64,000 nt of DNA from a virus. The DNA is taken from IMG/VR virus record IMGVR_UViG_3300042319_002356, positions 26,768 through 90,767 of that record. The stretch is one strand, 5' to 3'. The first letter of the stretch is position 1; the number at the start of each line of letters is the position of its first letter. A model generated the notes under the pieces. That model did no database searches. It had not been told where the DNA came from and saw only the letters and a list, made by a program, of their open reading frames with translations. The position numbers and the translations under genes were made by a program. Below are positions 56,171-63,565 of the stretch, one piece after another.

Positions 56171-56190
56171 TGTGATTTGAATTATCTTTG
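56160..56190 (+). promoter_or_regulatory. Bacteroidota-type promoter
   Basis: TTG 56160-56162, 20 nt, TATCTTTG 56183-56190; 15-nt leader to ATG 56206. Confidence 0.75.
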
Positions 56191-56205
56191 TAAAAAATAT
56201 AACCT

Positions 56206-56421
56206 ATGAAAAAATTTATTAGTTGGGTTTGGTTGGTGGCCTACATTTTATTACCAATCTATTTCATCATAACATTACTTGTATCTTTGTTTACAGGACA
56301 CAAGATGAGTGAGATTATCAGTTATGAGTGGTGGACGTTTTTTTTCTTATTTGAAATTTGGACACACACCATTGTTAGAGAAAGATTGAATGATGCATAT
56401 AACGGAATAAAAGGAGAATAA
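56206..56421 (+). CDS. Small membrane protein, 71 aa
   Basis: Spans at ~5-28 and ~38-56, then a basic tail (VRERLNDAYNGIKGE). Precedes the cREC gene by 1 nt. Function unknown. Confidence 0.6.
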   Translation: MKKFISWVWLVAYILLPIYFIITLLVSLFTGHKMSEIISYEWWTFFFLFEIWTHTIVRERLNDAYNGIKGE

Positions 56422-56422
56422 T

Positions 56423-56872
56423 ATGAAAATATATTTAGATGATGTGAGAACACCAAGAGACAAAGATTGGATGGTTGTCAGAAACTATGGGGAGTTTGTT
56501 GATTTGGTTCAGAAAGTTGGTATTAAGAACATTGGGACCATATCTTTGGACCACGACTTGGGTGATAGTGCAATGAATGAGTATCACACCAACGTATCAC
56601 CTAACTTCAAATTGGATTATAACAACATTAATGAGAAGACTGGATATGATGCGGCTAAGTTCTTGGTTGATGAGTTCTATTCTCAATATCCTGAAAGGTT
56701 GGAGATGAATTACTTTGACAAGAAGAAAGAACCAATCATGTTCCCAATCGTTTTGACTCATTCTGCTAATCCAATTGGTTCTGCAAACATTATGGGTTAT
56801 ATCAATAACTTCTTGATGAACGAAGCTAAACCACAAACTTGTGTAAGAACTCAAATACCTCACACAGTATGA
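56423..56872 (+). CDS. cREC: cyclic-phosphate-processing receiver-like domain
   Basis: 149 aa. MKIYLDDVRTPRDKDW, the segment ending SLDHDLGD and the GYDAAKFLVDEF helix match the cREC family, receiver-fold proteins proposed to process cyclic phosphates in RNA repair and nucleotide signalling. A FPIVLTHSANPIGSANIMGYI C-terminal part carries the family His. Fits with RNA ligase, kinase and HAD phosphatase in this window. Codons are richer in C/G than average here. Confidence 0.82.
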   Translation: MKIYLDDVRTPRDKDWMVVRNYGEFVDLVQKVGIKNIGTISLDHDLGDSAMNEYHTNVSPNFKLDYNNINEKTGYDAAKFLVDEFYSQYPERLEMNYFDKKKEPIMFPIVLTHSANPIGSANIMGYINNFLMNEAKPQTCVRTQIPHTV

Positions 56873-57081
56873 TTAGTAGAATATCAATTGATGTTGAATT
56901 AACAATTGACCAACGTATTGAGATTATTGAAAAGGTTGACCAACATTTTGATATTCTTGATTTTGGAATCAACAGTAATTTTAATAGAGACACACAGGAT
57001 GAAGAGTTACATAAACAAATTGACTTGATGTATCCTGGTGTCCCAAGAAAAGTAACAGCGTATTATACAATAAATAATTAA
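56869..57081 (+). CDS. Small hypothetical protein, 70 aa
   Basis: Starts by ATGA overlap with the cREC gene. Acidic alpha/beta (ISIDVELTIDQRIEIIEKV). Function unknown. Confidence 0.6.
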   Translation: MISRISIDVELTIDQRIEIIEKVDQHFDILDFGINSNFNRDTQDEELHKQIDLMYPGVPRKVTAYYTINN

Positions 57082-57085
57082 AACT

Positions 57086-57364
57086 ATGCCAAATTTCACA
57101 GCTTACAATGTTGATGTTGATTTAGATATTGATGTTGACGATTTTTTATCAGAATGTTCAAATAGAGAAATCAAAGAAATAATTAATGCTTTGATTGAAG
57201 ATGGACATTTAGCCAAACACCCACTCCTTCCTGGTTATGATGATAAGATAGGTAAAATGGAGGAGGAATTTGTTGGTAAACTGTATACCATATCTTCAAA
57301 GTATTATTCAATGACCGAAGAGGAACTTGAGATGATTGATAAACTTTATAACAAATACCGATAA
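57086..57364 (+). CDS. Hypothetical protein, 92 aa
   Basis: Begins FTAYNVDVDLDIDVDDFLSECS, then a helical middle with EIKEIINALIEDGHL, close to a common phage protein type 'DIDVDEFLDELSDREIEELIE'. Role unknown. Confidence 0.7.
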   Translation: MPNFTAYNVDVDLDIDVDDFLSECSNREIKEIINALIEDGHLAKHPLLPGYDDKIGKMEEEFVGKLYTISSKYYSMTEEELEMIDKLYNKYR

Positions 57365-57367
57365 GAT

Positions 57368-57538
57368 ATGTTCTTCTTCATTAAAGTATTTTTCTTCATT
57401 TGTTTTGTGATTGTTTTTTTCTCAATTATTTTATTAATTATCGGAGAATATTTGGCAGGTAAGTTTAAAAGTAGTAAATTTGCTAAATGGTGGAACGACA
57501 ATGTTATCACCGAAATGCCGGACGATTATGAAGATTAA
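57368..57538 (+). CDS. Small membrane protein, 56 aa
   Basis: Aromatic hydrophobic span at ~2-28 (FFFIKVFFFICFVIVFFSII) followed by KFAKWWNDNVITEMPDDYED. Its 3' end overlaps the phosphoesterase start by 11 nt, supporting co-translation. Confidence 0.55.
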   Translation: MFFFIKVFFFICFVIVFFSIILLIIGEYLAGKFKSSKFAKWWNDNVITEMPDDYED

Positions 57539-58211
57539 TGTAACATTATTATCAGATACCCACACCAAACATATGAATGTTATGGTGAATGGAGGTGACT
57601 TGATTTTACATAGTGGTGACATTATGAATTCAGGTTATGACCCTGAAGATTTATACGAGTTTTTACAATGGTTCAGTGAATTACCATATAAGATGAAGGT
57701 GTTTATCCCTGGAAACCATGACCGATTGATTGAGAATAAACCTTGGGACGCTTGGAAGATGATTAACCAGTTCCACGATAAAGGTGTTCGTTGTTTGATT
57801 GATGACTTTGTTGAGTTTGAAGGATTGAAGATTTATGGTAGTCCTTGGCAACCTGAGTTCTACGATTGGGCTTTCAACCTACCACGAAACGGAAAGGAAC
57901 TTGAAGAGAAGTGGAACGCAATTCCTGATGATACTGATATCTTGTTAACTCACGGACCGGCTTGGGGCATTTTGGATACTGTTGTTAATCGTCGTGATGT
58001 GAATCTTGGATGTGAATTGTTAGCAAAAAGATTTGAAACTTTGAATCCTTTGCTTCATCTTTGTGGTCACATTCATACAGGATATGGGTATGTTGAGAAG
58101 AACGGAACACATTTCTTCAACGCATCGGTGTTGGATGAAAGATATCGTTACACTCAAAAACCTTTTGAGATAACAATAGATTTGGAAACTAAACAATTAG
58201 ATATACTATGA
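57528..58211 (+). CDS. Calcineurin-like metallophosphoesterase (MPPED type)
   Basis: 227 aa. Metal-binding motifs LLSDTHTKH, LILHSGDIM, FIPGNHDRL, LLTHGPAWG and CGHIHTGYG are all intact. The spacing matches the MPPED/YfcE-like phosphodiesterases. A second such enzyme in this window (the other is 12161). ATG 57528 (MKINVTLLSDTH) chosen over 57480. Confidence 0.9.
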   Translation: MKINVTLLSDTHTKHMNVMVNGGDLILHSGDIMNSGYDPEDLYEFLQWFSELPYKMKVFIPGNHDRLIENKPWDAWKMINQFHDKGVRCLIDDFVEFEGLKIYGSPWQPEFYDWAFNLPRNGKELEEKWNAIPDDTDILLTHGPAWGILDTVVNRRDVNLGCELLAKRFETLNPLLHLCGHIHTGYGYVEKNGTHFFNASVLDERYRYTQKPFEITIDLETKQLDIL

Positions 58212-58348
58212 ACGGATTAACTAACAGACAATTTGCTTTAATGATGGCAATTGAAGCCCGAAAGATTAAATTTCAGGGTGGGATTTATGACAACGCAGAA
58301 GATTTTTATAATTGGTTGGAACAAGAAAATAAAGAAAAAGAAAAATAA
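58208..58348 (+). CDS. Small hypothetical protein, 46 aa
   Basis: ATGA overlap with the phosphoesterase stop. TNRQFALMMAIEARKIKFQGGIYDNAEDFYNWLE, a short helical peptide; similar peptides occur in phages ('MTLALEARKIELGG'). Function unknown. Confidence 0.5.
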   Translation: MNGLTNRQFALMMAIEARKIKFQGGIYDNAEDFYNWLEQENKEKEK

Positions 58349-58349
58349 T

Positions 58350-58619
58350 ATGAGAAAATCAAATTTTTATGTGGTGATGTTATTCACATTACTAACAATT
58401 ATGGCAACAATGGTGTCTTGTACAGACGCGACAATGAGTAAGATGGGTGGATATGGTGATACCTTTACCGTTAAGGTATTGGGACCTGACACTGTAATCA
58501 CTTACCACTCAACAGGTAAAGTTATCAGTGAGGAACATAGTGATGGTTATTACTTCACAAACCGTGAGACTGGTAAGTTGGTTGAGGTGAGTGGTAACAT
58601 TATTATTGAACAAGAATAA
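58350..58619 (+). CDS. Lipoprotein, 89 aa
   Basis: Signal peptide with lipobox MVSC at ~18-21 (FTLLTIMATMVSC), so lipid-anchored in the host envelope. The mature part is a small beta domain (DTFTVKVLGPDTVITYHSTGKV). Could be a superinfection-exclusion or lysis-inhibition lipoprotein; this is inference. Confidence 0.75.
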   Translation: MRKSNFYVVMLFTLLTIMATMVSCTDATMSKMGGYGDTFTVKVLGPDTVITYHSTGKVISEEHSDGYYFTNRETGKLVEVSGNIIIEQE

Positions 58620-58711
58620 TGTTGGCTCTTGGATGTACCCTATGCGGGATATGGGTGGGAATGTTTATTTCCTTTCTCGCAACTAAACATATGTTTGAAA
58701 AAAGAAAATAA
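58619..58711 (+). CDS. Very small membrane peptide, 30 aa
   Basis: MLALGCTLCGIWVGMFISFL then a basic tail. Overlaps both neighbours by 1 nt at the stop/start, which favours a real gene, but length makes it uncertain. Confidence 0.4.
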   Translation: MLALGCTLCGIWVGMFISFLATKHMFEKRK

Positions 58712-59571
58712 TGGAATTTGAAAAAGTAATTAATACCGTAATCAACGGAGACTGTATTGAAGTAATGAAGGAAATGCCGGAGGGGGTGGTGGATTTGATT
58801 GTAACATCACCCCCTTATGGAGTAAACATCGCTTATGATGTCCATGATGATGATATGGAGATAAATGAGTATTTGGAGTTTACTCGTAAATGGATGACTG
58901 AGGCCTATAAAGTTCTAAAAGATGATGGAAGAATTGCTTTGAACATTCCATATGAGATTAACCGACAAGCTAAAGGTGGAAGGATTTTCTTTGTATCCGA
59001 AGTTTATCAGGTTATGAAGGAGATTGGGTTTAAGTTCTTTGGTATCGTTGACTTGGAAGAAGATAGTCCCCATAGAAGTAAGACAACCGCTTGGGGTAGT
59101 TGGATGAGTCCATCAAGTCCGTATATCTATAACCCAAAGGAATGTATGGTTCTTGCTTATAAGAAACACCACATCAAGAAAGTTAAGGGTGAACCACAAT
59201 GGAAAGGTGAACCAACCGTGACTGAAGAGGGTAAAACCAAGATTGTTTATCAGGAACAAGATAAGAAAGATTTTATGGAATTGGTATTTGGGCAATGGAA
59301 GTATTTGAATGACTCAAGACCAATGACCAAGGCAACTTTCAGTATGGATATTCCAACCAAAGCAATTAAGATATTGTCATATAAGAATGATGTTGTGTTG
59401 GACCCATTTAATGGTAGTGGAACAAGTTGTGTGGCGGCAGAAATTTTGGATAGAAGATGGATTGGTATTGAACTTTCTGAAAATTATGCTAATATCGCTA
59501 AAGAACGAATACAAGGTTTTGTTGACCAAAAAAAACAACAGAAATTACAATTTGAAAACGGGGGTCAATAA
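58711..59571 (+). CDS. DNA methyltransferase (beta class), third in window
   Basis: 286 aa. Motif IV TSPPYGVN near residue 30 and the C-terminal SAM motif VLDPFNGSGTSCVAAEILDRRWIGIELSENY. INTVINGDCIEVMKEMPEGVVDLIV is the class opening. Adenine-N6 or cytosine-N4 target unknown. Middle ~150 residues is the recognition part. Confidence 0.93.
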   Translation: MEFEKVINTVINGDCIEVMKEMPEGVVDLIVTSPPYGVNIAYDVHDDDMEINEYLEFTRKWMTEAYKVLKDDGRIALNIPYEINRQAKGGRIFFVSEVYQVMKEIGFKFFGIVDLEEDSPHRSKTTAWGSWMSPSSPYIYNPKECMVLAYKKHHIKKVKGEPQWKGEPTVTEEGKTKIVYQEQDKKDFMELVFGQWKYLNDSRPMTKATFSMDIPTKAIKILSYKNDVVLDPFNGSGTSCVAAEILDRRWIGIELSENYANIAKERIQGFVDQKKQQKLQFENGGQ

Positions 59572-59582
59572 CCTCCGTTTTT
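59557..59582 (+). terminator. Rho-independent terminator
   Basis: AACGGGGGT, loop CAATA, ACCTCCGTT and T run, overlapping the methyltransferase stop codon. Confidence 0.75.
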
Positions 59583-59593
59583 CATTTTACCAT

Positions 59594-59601
59594 ATATTTA
59601 T
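59594..59601 (+). promoter_or_regulatory. Late-type motif ATATTTAT
   Basis: 4 nt before ATG 59606. Confidence 0.6.
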
Positions 59602-59605
59602 TGTT

Positions 59606-59977
59606 ATGGAAAATTCAGAAATAGTTATATTATTAGTTCAAATACAAACCCAATTTAAAATGTTACATTGGCAAACTGACTCACTTTCAGGTCATAAAGC
59701 TTTTGGTAAGGTATATGATAGTTTGGGGGAACTTATTGATGAGTTCGTTGAGGTTTGTATGGGAAAACACGGAAGACCATCTTTTTCAGGTGGGTATCAA
59801 ATTACAGGTGAAGACATATCAGAAATGGAATTAGATACATTTATTTCACAAACTTGTGAATTTTTAGTTTCCCTGACAGAAGTTTATAATCCTAAAGAGG
59901 ATTCTGATTTATTAAATTTAAGAGATGAAATGTTGTCACAGATTAATAAGTTAAAATACTTACTGACACTTAAATAA
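59606..59977 (+). CDS. Ferritin-like/Dps-like (DUF5856) protein
   Basis: 123 aa. LVQIQTQFKMLHWQTDSLSGH then AFGKVYDSLGELIDEFVEV reproduces the first helices of a Dps-like four-helix bundle with HWQT and an E-x-x-D pair. The phage family with this pattern is known as DUF5856. Possible iron or DNA binding in the virion or host; late motif suggests late use. Confidence 0.78.
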   Translation: MENSEIVILLVQIQTQFKMLHWQTDSLSGHKAFGKVYDSLGELIDEFVEVCMGKHGRPSFSGGYQITGEDISEMELDTFISQTCEFLVSLTEVYNPKEDSDLLNLRDEMLSQINKLKYLLTLK

Positions 59978-60000
59978 TATTATTTGATATTTTAATTTGA

Positions 60001-60036
60001 AAGGTTTATCATTTACATGATGAACCTTTTTTTTGG
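60001..60036 (+). terminator. Terminator-like hairpin overlapping a gene start
   Basis: AAGGTTTATCA / TGATGAACCTT plus eight T; the start codons of the next gene (60017, 60020) lie in the loop/right arm, and the T run encodes its first Phe codons. Confidence 0.65.
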
Positions 60037-60361
60037 TATAATATTGGTGATTATTGGTCAGTTCTTAGCATTTATTCAAATGCAAGGACACTATAAGTTC
60101 CCTTGGCTTAAAAGTAATTTATGGTTTGGAGTATTGTTGGGTATTCCTATATCTGCAATCTTTATGCTTGGTATACATTTATTAATAAAGTATTATGATA
60201 ATACTATGTGGCCAAGTAGGATTATAGGATTTTCAATTGGAACCACAGTGTATGCGATTATGGCGTATACTTGGTTTAACGAACAAATAACCACAAAAAC
60301 ATCAATTTGTTTATTCTTGTCACTACTTATCATCTTGGTTCAGGTTTTCTGGAAAGAATGA
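60017..60361 (+). CDS. Four-span membrane protein, 114 aa
   Basis: Hydrophobic spans at ~3-18, ~34-54, ~66-84 and ~94-111. It resembles small multidrug/EamA-like half transporters in size and topology, but no signature residue can be confirmed. The translation start overlaps a terminator hairpin. Confidence 0.65.
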   Translation: MMNLFFGIILVIIGQFLAFIQMQGHYKFPWLKSNLWFGVLLGIPISAIFMLGIHLLIKYYDNTMWPSRIIGFSIGTTVYAIMAYTWFNEQITTKTSICLFLSLLIILVQVFWKE

Positions 60362-60368
60362 TATTTAT
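60361..60368 (+). promoter_or_regulatory. Late-type motif ATATTTAT
   Basis: 5 nt before ATG 60374. Confidence 0.6.
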
Positions 60369-60373
60369 AATAT

Positions 60374-62539
60374 ATGAAAGAAATATTGTCTGAGGGTGGT
60401 ATTAGGAATATCAACCAATTAAAGAAAGATTTTAAAAACGCAAAAATATTTTACCATATAGATTTAGATGGTGTTACTTCAGCTTTGGCTATGAAAAAAT
60501 ACCTTGAAGATAAGGGATTTAAAGTCATCGGATGTGAAGGAATACAATATGGTGATAAAGAATATTCGGTTGAAAAGTCGGACCCGGCAATCAATCTAAT
60601 GAATGTATTGGTGGATTTTGCTCACGGAAAACCAATGTTTCACATTATGACTGACCACCACGACAGACAAGCTGGTGTTGAGAAAGATACCTCAACATCA
60701 TTCAGACATGCAAGGTCAAACGTTGAAACTCTTTCCCAAATTATCCCAACTGCTGAAATATTCCCACCAGAAGACGTTAAGATTATCTCAATGGTGGATA
60801 GTGCCGATTATGCTAGAAATGAAGTAACACCTGAAATGGTTATGAACTATATCTTTGACTTTGATAAGGATAAAGGATTGGCGAATAACAAATTAGTTTT
60901 AGGATTGGTTACAAATAAAATGTTATTGGCGTTTAAGAACAAACCACAATTCTTGGACACACTTGTGATGGAATGTAAACCATCACTTATGTCAATATAT
61001 CAAAAGATTAGTCAGGTAGTTAAAGAAAGGGGATTTCCTGGTAGAGAAACTCTTGAAAAGAATAAGGAGATGTATGTTACGTCTATGAAGAATTCTCCTA
61101 ACGTTCAGGTGGATGGACCAATATTAGTTCAGTATGGTGGTGGTAATATGATGAAACCAGGTTCATACGATAGATATACTCCATTCAGAAATAATCCTGA
61201 AGCTGATTTCTTGGTAATCGCTTGGCCATTAGGTTTATTACAAGCATCTTGTAATCCTTTCAAGAAAGAAAGAGAACTTAAAGGTGTTAATCTTGGTGAG
61301 ATTGCTCAAGAAGTATTAAGTAAATGGGAAGGACAGTTGAAGGAAAGAGATGTTAAGTTATCAACTATTAAATGGATTTCAGAATCTTCAAAAGATTTTG
61401 GAGACCAATCTGTAGGATTTACATATAAAGATTTCTTGGCGTTATACAGTGAGAAGTACAGTGTAATGGAAAATGGTGAAAAGTTCTTGGATATCATTTT
61501 TGATTTAATGGAGAAACCATTCTCAAAGTTATCTGAAAAAGAATTAGAGGTATTAGATAGGATTACAGTACCGGCTTGGGATTTAATACAAGCAAACTCT
61601 GGTGGACACAAATGTATTACGAATATATCAGGTCTTAATTTCTTAGGTAGAAGTAATAGACCACCATCAGGAGGTTATAGATATAATTCTGAAAGTGAAG
61701 ATTCACCTTACATTAAGTTCTTAAAAATGTTACAAAAAGAATTTGTTAAGGTTCTTAAAAATAAAATTGATGAATCAAAAGCAGGTAAAAATTTAGAAGA
61801 GAGTATCATTGATAGAGTTAAAAAAAAAATATTAAAAGAACAAACTACTATTCCTGACATTACCTCAGGAGATACCCAAGATACAAAAAAAGAACCTGAT
61901 TTTGAAGATGTTGATTTAGATAAGCTTGATAAACAAAAACTACAAGGTGAAAATCTATTTAAGTTATTATTGATTATTTTCGGGATTGGAAAACTAGCAT
62001 CCCCAAAGGGTAGAGAGTTCCTTAAAAAAATAAAATCAAAATTAATGGGAGTTTCTGATGAAGAAATCTCAGGTGAATCAAATGTTTTAGGATTTCCTTT
62101 GAGTGAATATAAGGATAGATTATGTAATGGTTGCACGTATGGAAAACCAAGAGATGGTGGAAAGAGAAGTCATGCGGGAATTGATTTGGCTGCAAGTTCT
62201 GGAACTGAAGTACTGGCTCCTTTAGATGGGACAGTAACTGATTCTGAAATTAGAGACAATGCTTGTGGTGGAACAATTGCCATTGAACATGGTGAGATAG
62301 ATGGACATGAAACTAAAACTAGATATTGTCATATTAAAGAACTTAAAGTTAAGAAGGGAGATAAGGTTAAGAAAGGTGATGTGATAGGTATTAGTGGCGG
62401 AGATAGTGATGACGTTGGAAGAGGTTCAAGTAGTGGTGCTCACCTACACTTTGAACTTTATAAAGACGGAAACCATTTGGACCCTAAAGAATATGTGTTA
62501 GCACCAAACGAAGAAGGTAGAAAGAAACTATGGACTTAA
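60374..62539 (+). CDS. Tagged DHH phosphoesterase - M23 peptidase fusion
   Basis: 721 aa. Tag MKEILSEGG. Residues ~25-400 form a DHH/DHHA1 phosphoesterase: FYHIDLDGVTSALAM, MTDHHDRQ, later AWDLIQANSGGHKCITNISG. A linker with EESIIDRVKKKILKE and a hydrophobic helix follows. Residues ~580-715 form an M23 LytM-like peptidase with SHAGIDLAA (HxxxD), TRYCHIKELKVKKGDKV and AHLHFELY. DHH enzymes cleave short RNAs or cyclic dinucleotides; M23 cuts peptidoglycan. Joined in one tagged, late protein it could be a virion entry enzyme carrying an effector. Confidence 0.88.
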   Translation: MKEILSEGGIRNINQLKKDFKNAKIFYHIDLDGVTSALAMKKYLEDKGFKVIGCEGIQYGDKEYSVEKSDPAINLMNVLVDFAHGKPMFHIMTDHHDRQAGVEKDTSTSFRHARSNVETLSQIIPTAEIFPPEDVKIISMVDSADYARNEVTPEMVMNYIFDFDKDKGLANNKLVLGLVTNKMLLAFKNKPQFLDTLVMECKPSLMSIYQKISQVVKERGFPGRETLEKNKEMYVTSMKNSPNVQVDGPILVQYGGGNMMKPGSYDRYTPFRNNPEADFLVIAWPLGLLQASCNPFKKERELKGVNLGEIAQEVLSKWEGQLKERDVKLSTIKWISESSKDFGDQSVGFTYKDFLALYSEKYSVMENGEKFLDIIFDLMEKPFSKLSEKELEVLDRITVPAWDLIQANSGGHKCITNISGLNFLGRSNRPPSGGYRYNSESEDSPYIKFLKMLQKEFVKVLKNKIDESKAGKNLEESIIDRVKKKILKEQTTIPDITSGDTQDTKKEPDFEDVDLDKLDKQKLQGENLFKLLLIIFGIGKLASPKGREFLKKIKSKLMGVSDEEISGESNVLGFPLSEYKDRLCNGCTYGKPRDGGKRSHAGIDLAASSGTEVLAPLDGTVTDSEIRDNACGGTIAIEHGEIDGHETKTRYCHIKELKVKKGDKVKKGDVIGISGGDSDDVGRGSSSGAHLHFELYKDGNHLDPKEYVLAPNEEGRKKLWT

Positions 62540-62874
62540 TCTATTTTGATTGAGTCACCTTCTGTAATACCCCAAGTATCACATAACCCACCAGGAACTT
62601 CTAAAACCATATCGGCGTTATCACATTGAAAATGTTTACATTCTTCAGTATAACAAGGTTGACAATCCCGAGCAATTTCCGTAATTTTATTATCTGAAAT
62701 AAAGATAATATCTAAAGGTATGATACATCCCTTCATCCAAAATGATTGAGGACCTGGGTTTAGATAAAACAACATTCCAAGATAATTGGAGTCAAATTTC
62801 TTACCCATCATACCTTCTGAATTATTCTCAGATGGAATTGCTTTAATTTTGTAATCTTTAATTTTAATAACCAT
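62536..62874 (-). CDS. DUF192 family protein
   Basis: 112 aa. SEGMMGKKF, MLFYLNPGPQSFWMKGCIIPLDIIFI and VLEVPGGLCDTWGITEGD follow the DUF192 pattern (M-F-x-F ... F-W-M-K-x-x-x-x-P-L-D-I-x-F-I). Function of the family is unknown. Overlaps the fusion gene's 3' end convergently by 4 nt; late motif on its strand 8 nt upstream. Confidence 0.88.
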   Translation of the reverse strand: MVIKIKDYKIKAIPSENNSEGMMGKKFDSNYLGMLFYLNPGPQSFWMKGCIIPLDIIFISDNKITEIARDCQPCYTEECKHFQCDNADMVLEVPGGLCDTWGITEGDSIKID

Positions 62875-62882
62875 ATTTAATA

Positions 62883-62890
62883 ATAAATAT
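62883..62890 (-). promoter_or_regulatory. Late-type motif ATATTTAT (minus strand)
   Basis: ATAAATAT on the plus strand, 8 nt from the DUF192 start; it lies in the divergent gap before the Nudix gene. Confidence 0.55.
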
Positions 62891-62895
62891 CAAGT

Positions 62896-63303
62896 ATGAA
62901 ACAATCGTCAGGAATTATTGTAAAATGTAATAACAGAATCCTTGTATGCCAGAGGTCCACTGAAAATTCTGAAGGCGGAAAATGGGCAATACCTATGGGT
63001 GGAATTGAAGAAGGGGAGAGACCTGAAGATGCTGCTTACAGAGAATTCCATGAGGAGATGGGGGTAGAAATTGAAGGAGGGTTGCAATCTTTGGGGTATA
63101 TTAATCGGTATAATAAACAAGGAGGATTAAAAAGTATTCTTTATTTGTTTATGTATGAAACAAATGATGAGTTAATTCCAAACCTTGAGTTGGCAATGGA
63201 TGGACACGAGCATACTGAATGTGGGTATATGACTAAGGAACAAATTGAGGGATTATACATGTCAGATTCAATAAAAGAAGCAATTTTAAAGAAACTTCAA
63301 TAA
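62896..63303 (+). CDS. Nudix hydrolase
   Basis: 135 aa. The Nudix box GGIEEGERPEDAAYREFHEEMG matches GX5EX7REUXEEXGU. It hydrolyses nucleoside diphosphates linked to another moiety, for example damaged dNTPs or RNA caps. Divergent from the DUF192 gene. No separate late motif on this strand, so a promoter is not obvious. Confidence 0.9.
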   Translation: MKQSSGIIVKCNNRILVCQRSTENSEGGKWAIPMGGIEEGERPEDAAYREFHEEMGVEIEGGLQSLGYINRYNKQGGLKSILYLFMYETNDELIPNLELAMDGHEHTECGYMTKEQIEGLYMSDSIKEAILKKLQ

Positions 63304-63318
63304 TTTTCAGATATTTAT

Positions 63319-63349
63319 TTGACACTACCAAATATTTGCCGTAAGTTTG
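63319..63349 (+). promoter_or_regulatory. Tandem strong promoter 1
   Basis: TTGACA 63319-63324, 17 nt, TAAGTTTG 63342-63349. An ATATTTAT octamer (63311-63318) abuts it. Confidence 0.88.
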
Positions 63350-63420
63350 TAAAAGATTTGACACTCATAGGGAATGAAAGATACTCGGTAGTCAAAAAGA
63401 AAAAAAACTTTACAAAAAGT

Positions 63421-63451
63421 TTGACAAATTGAAAAAGATGTTGTAAGTTTG
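63421..63451 (+). promoter_or_regulatory. Tandem strong promoter 2
   Basis: TTGACA 63421-63426, 17 nt, TAAGTTTG 63444-63451. Confidence 0.88.
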
Positions 63452-63529
63452 TAAAGAATTTGAGATTAAGGTTCACAAAGTGGTAAAACGATGAAAGTTT
63501 CCAAATCTCAAAAAAAGTTAACAAATAAC

Positions 63530-63560
63530 TTGACAAATAGAAATAAATGTCGTAAATTTG
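63530..63560 (+). promoter_or_regulatory. Tandem strong promoter 3
   Basis: TTGACA 63530-63535, 17 nt, TAAATTTG 63553-63560. Confidence 0.88.
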
Positions 63561-63565
63561 TAAAA

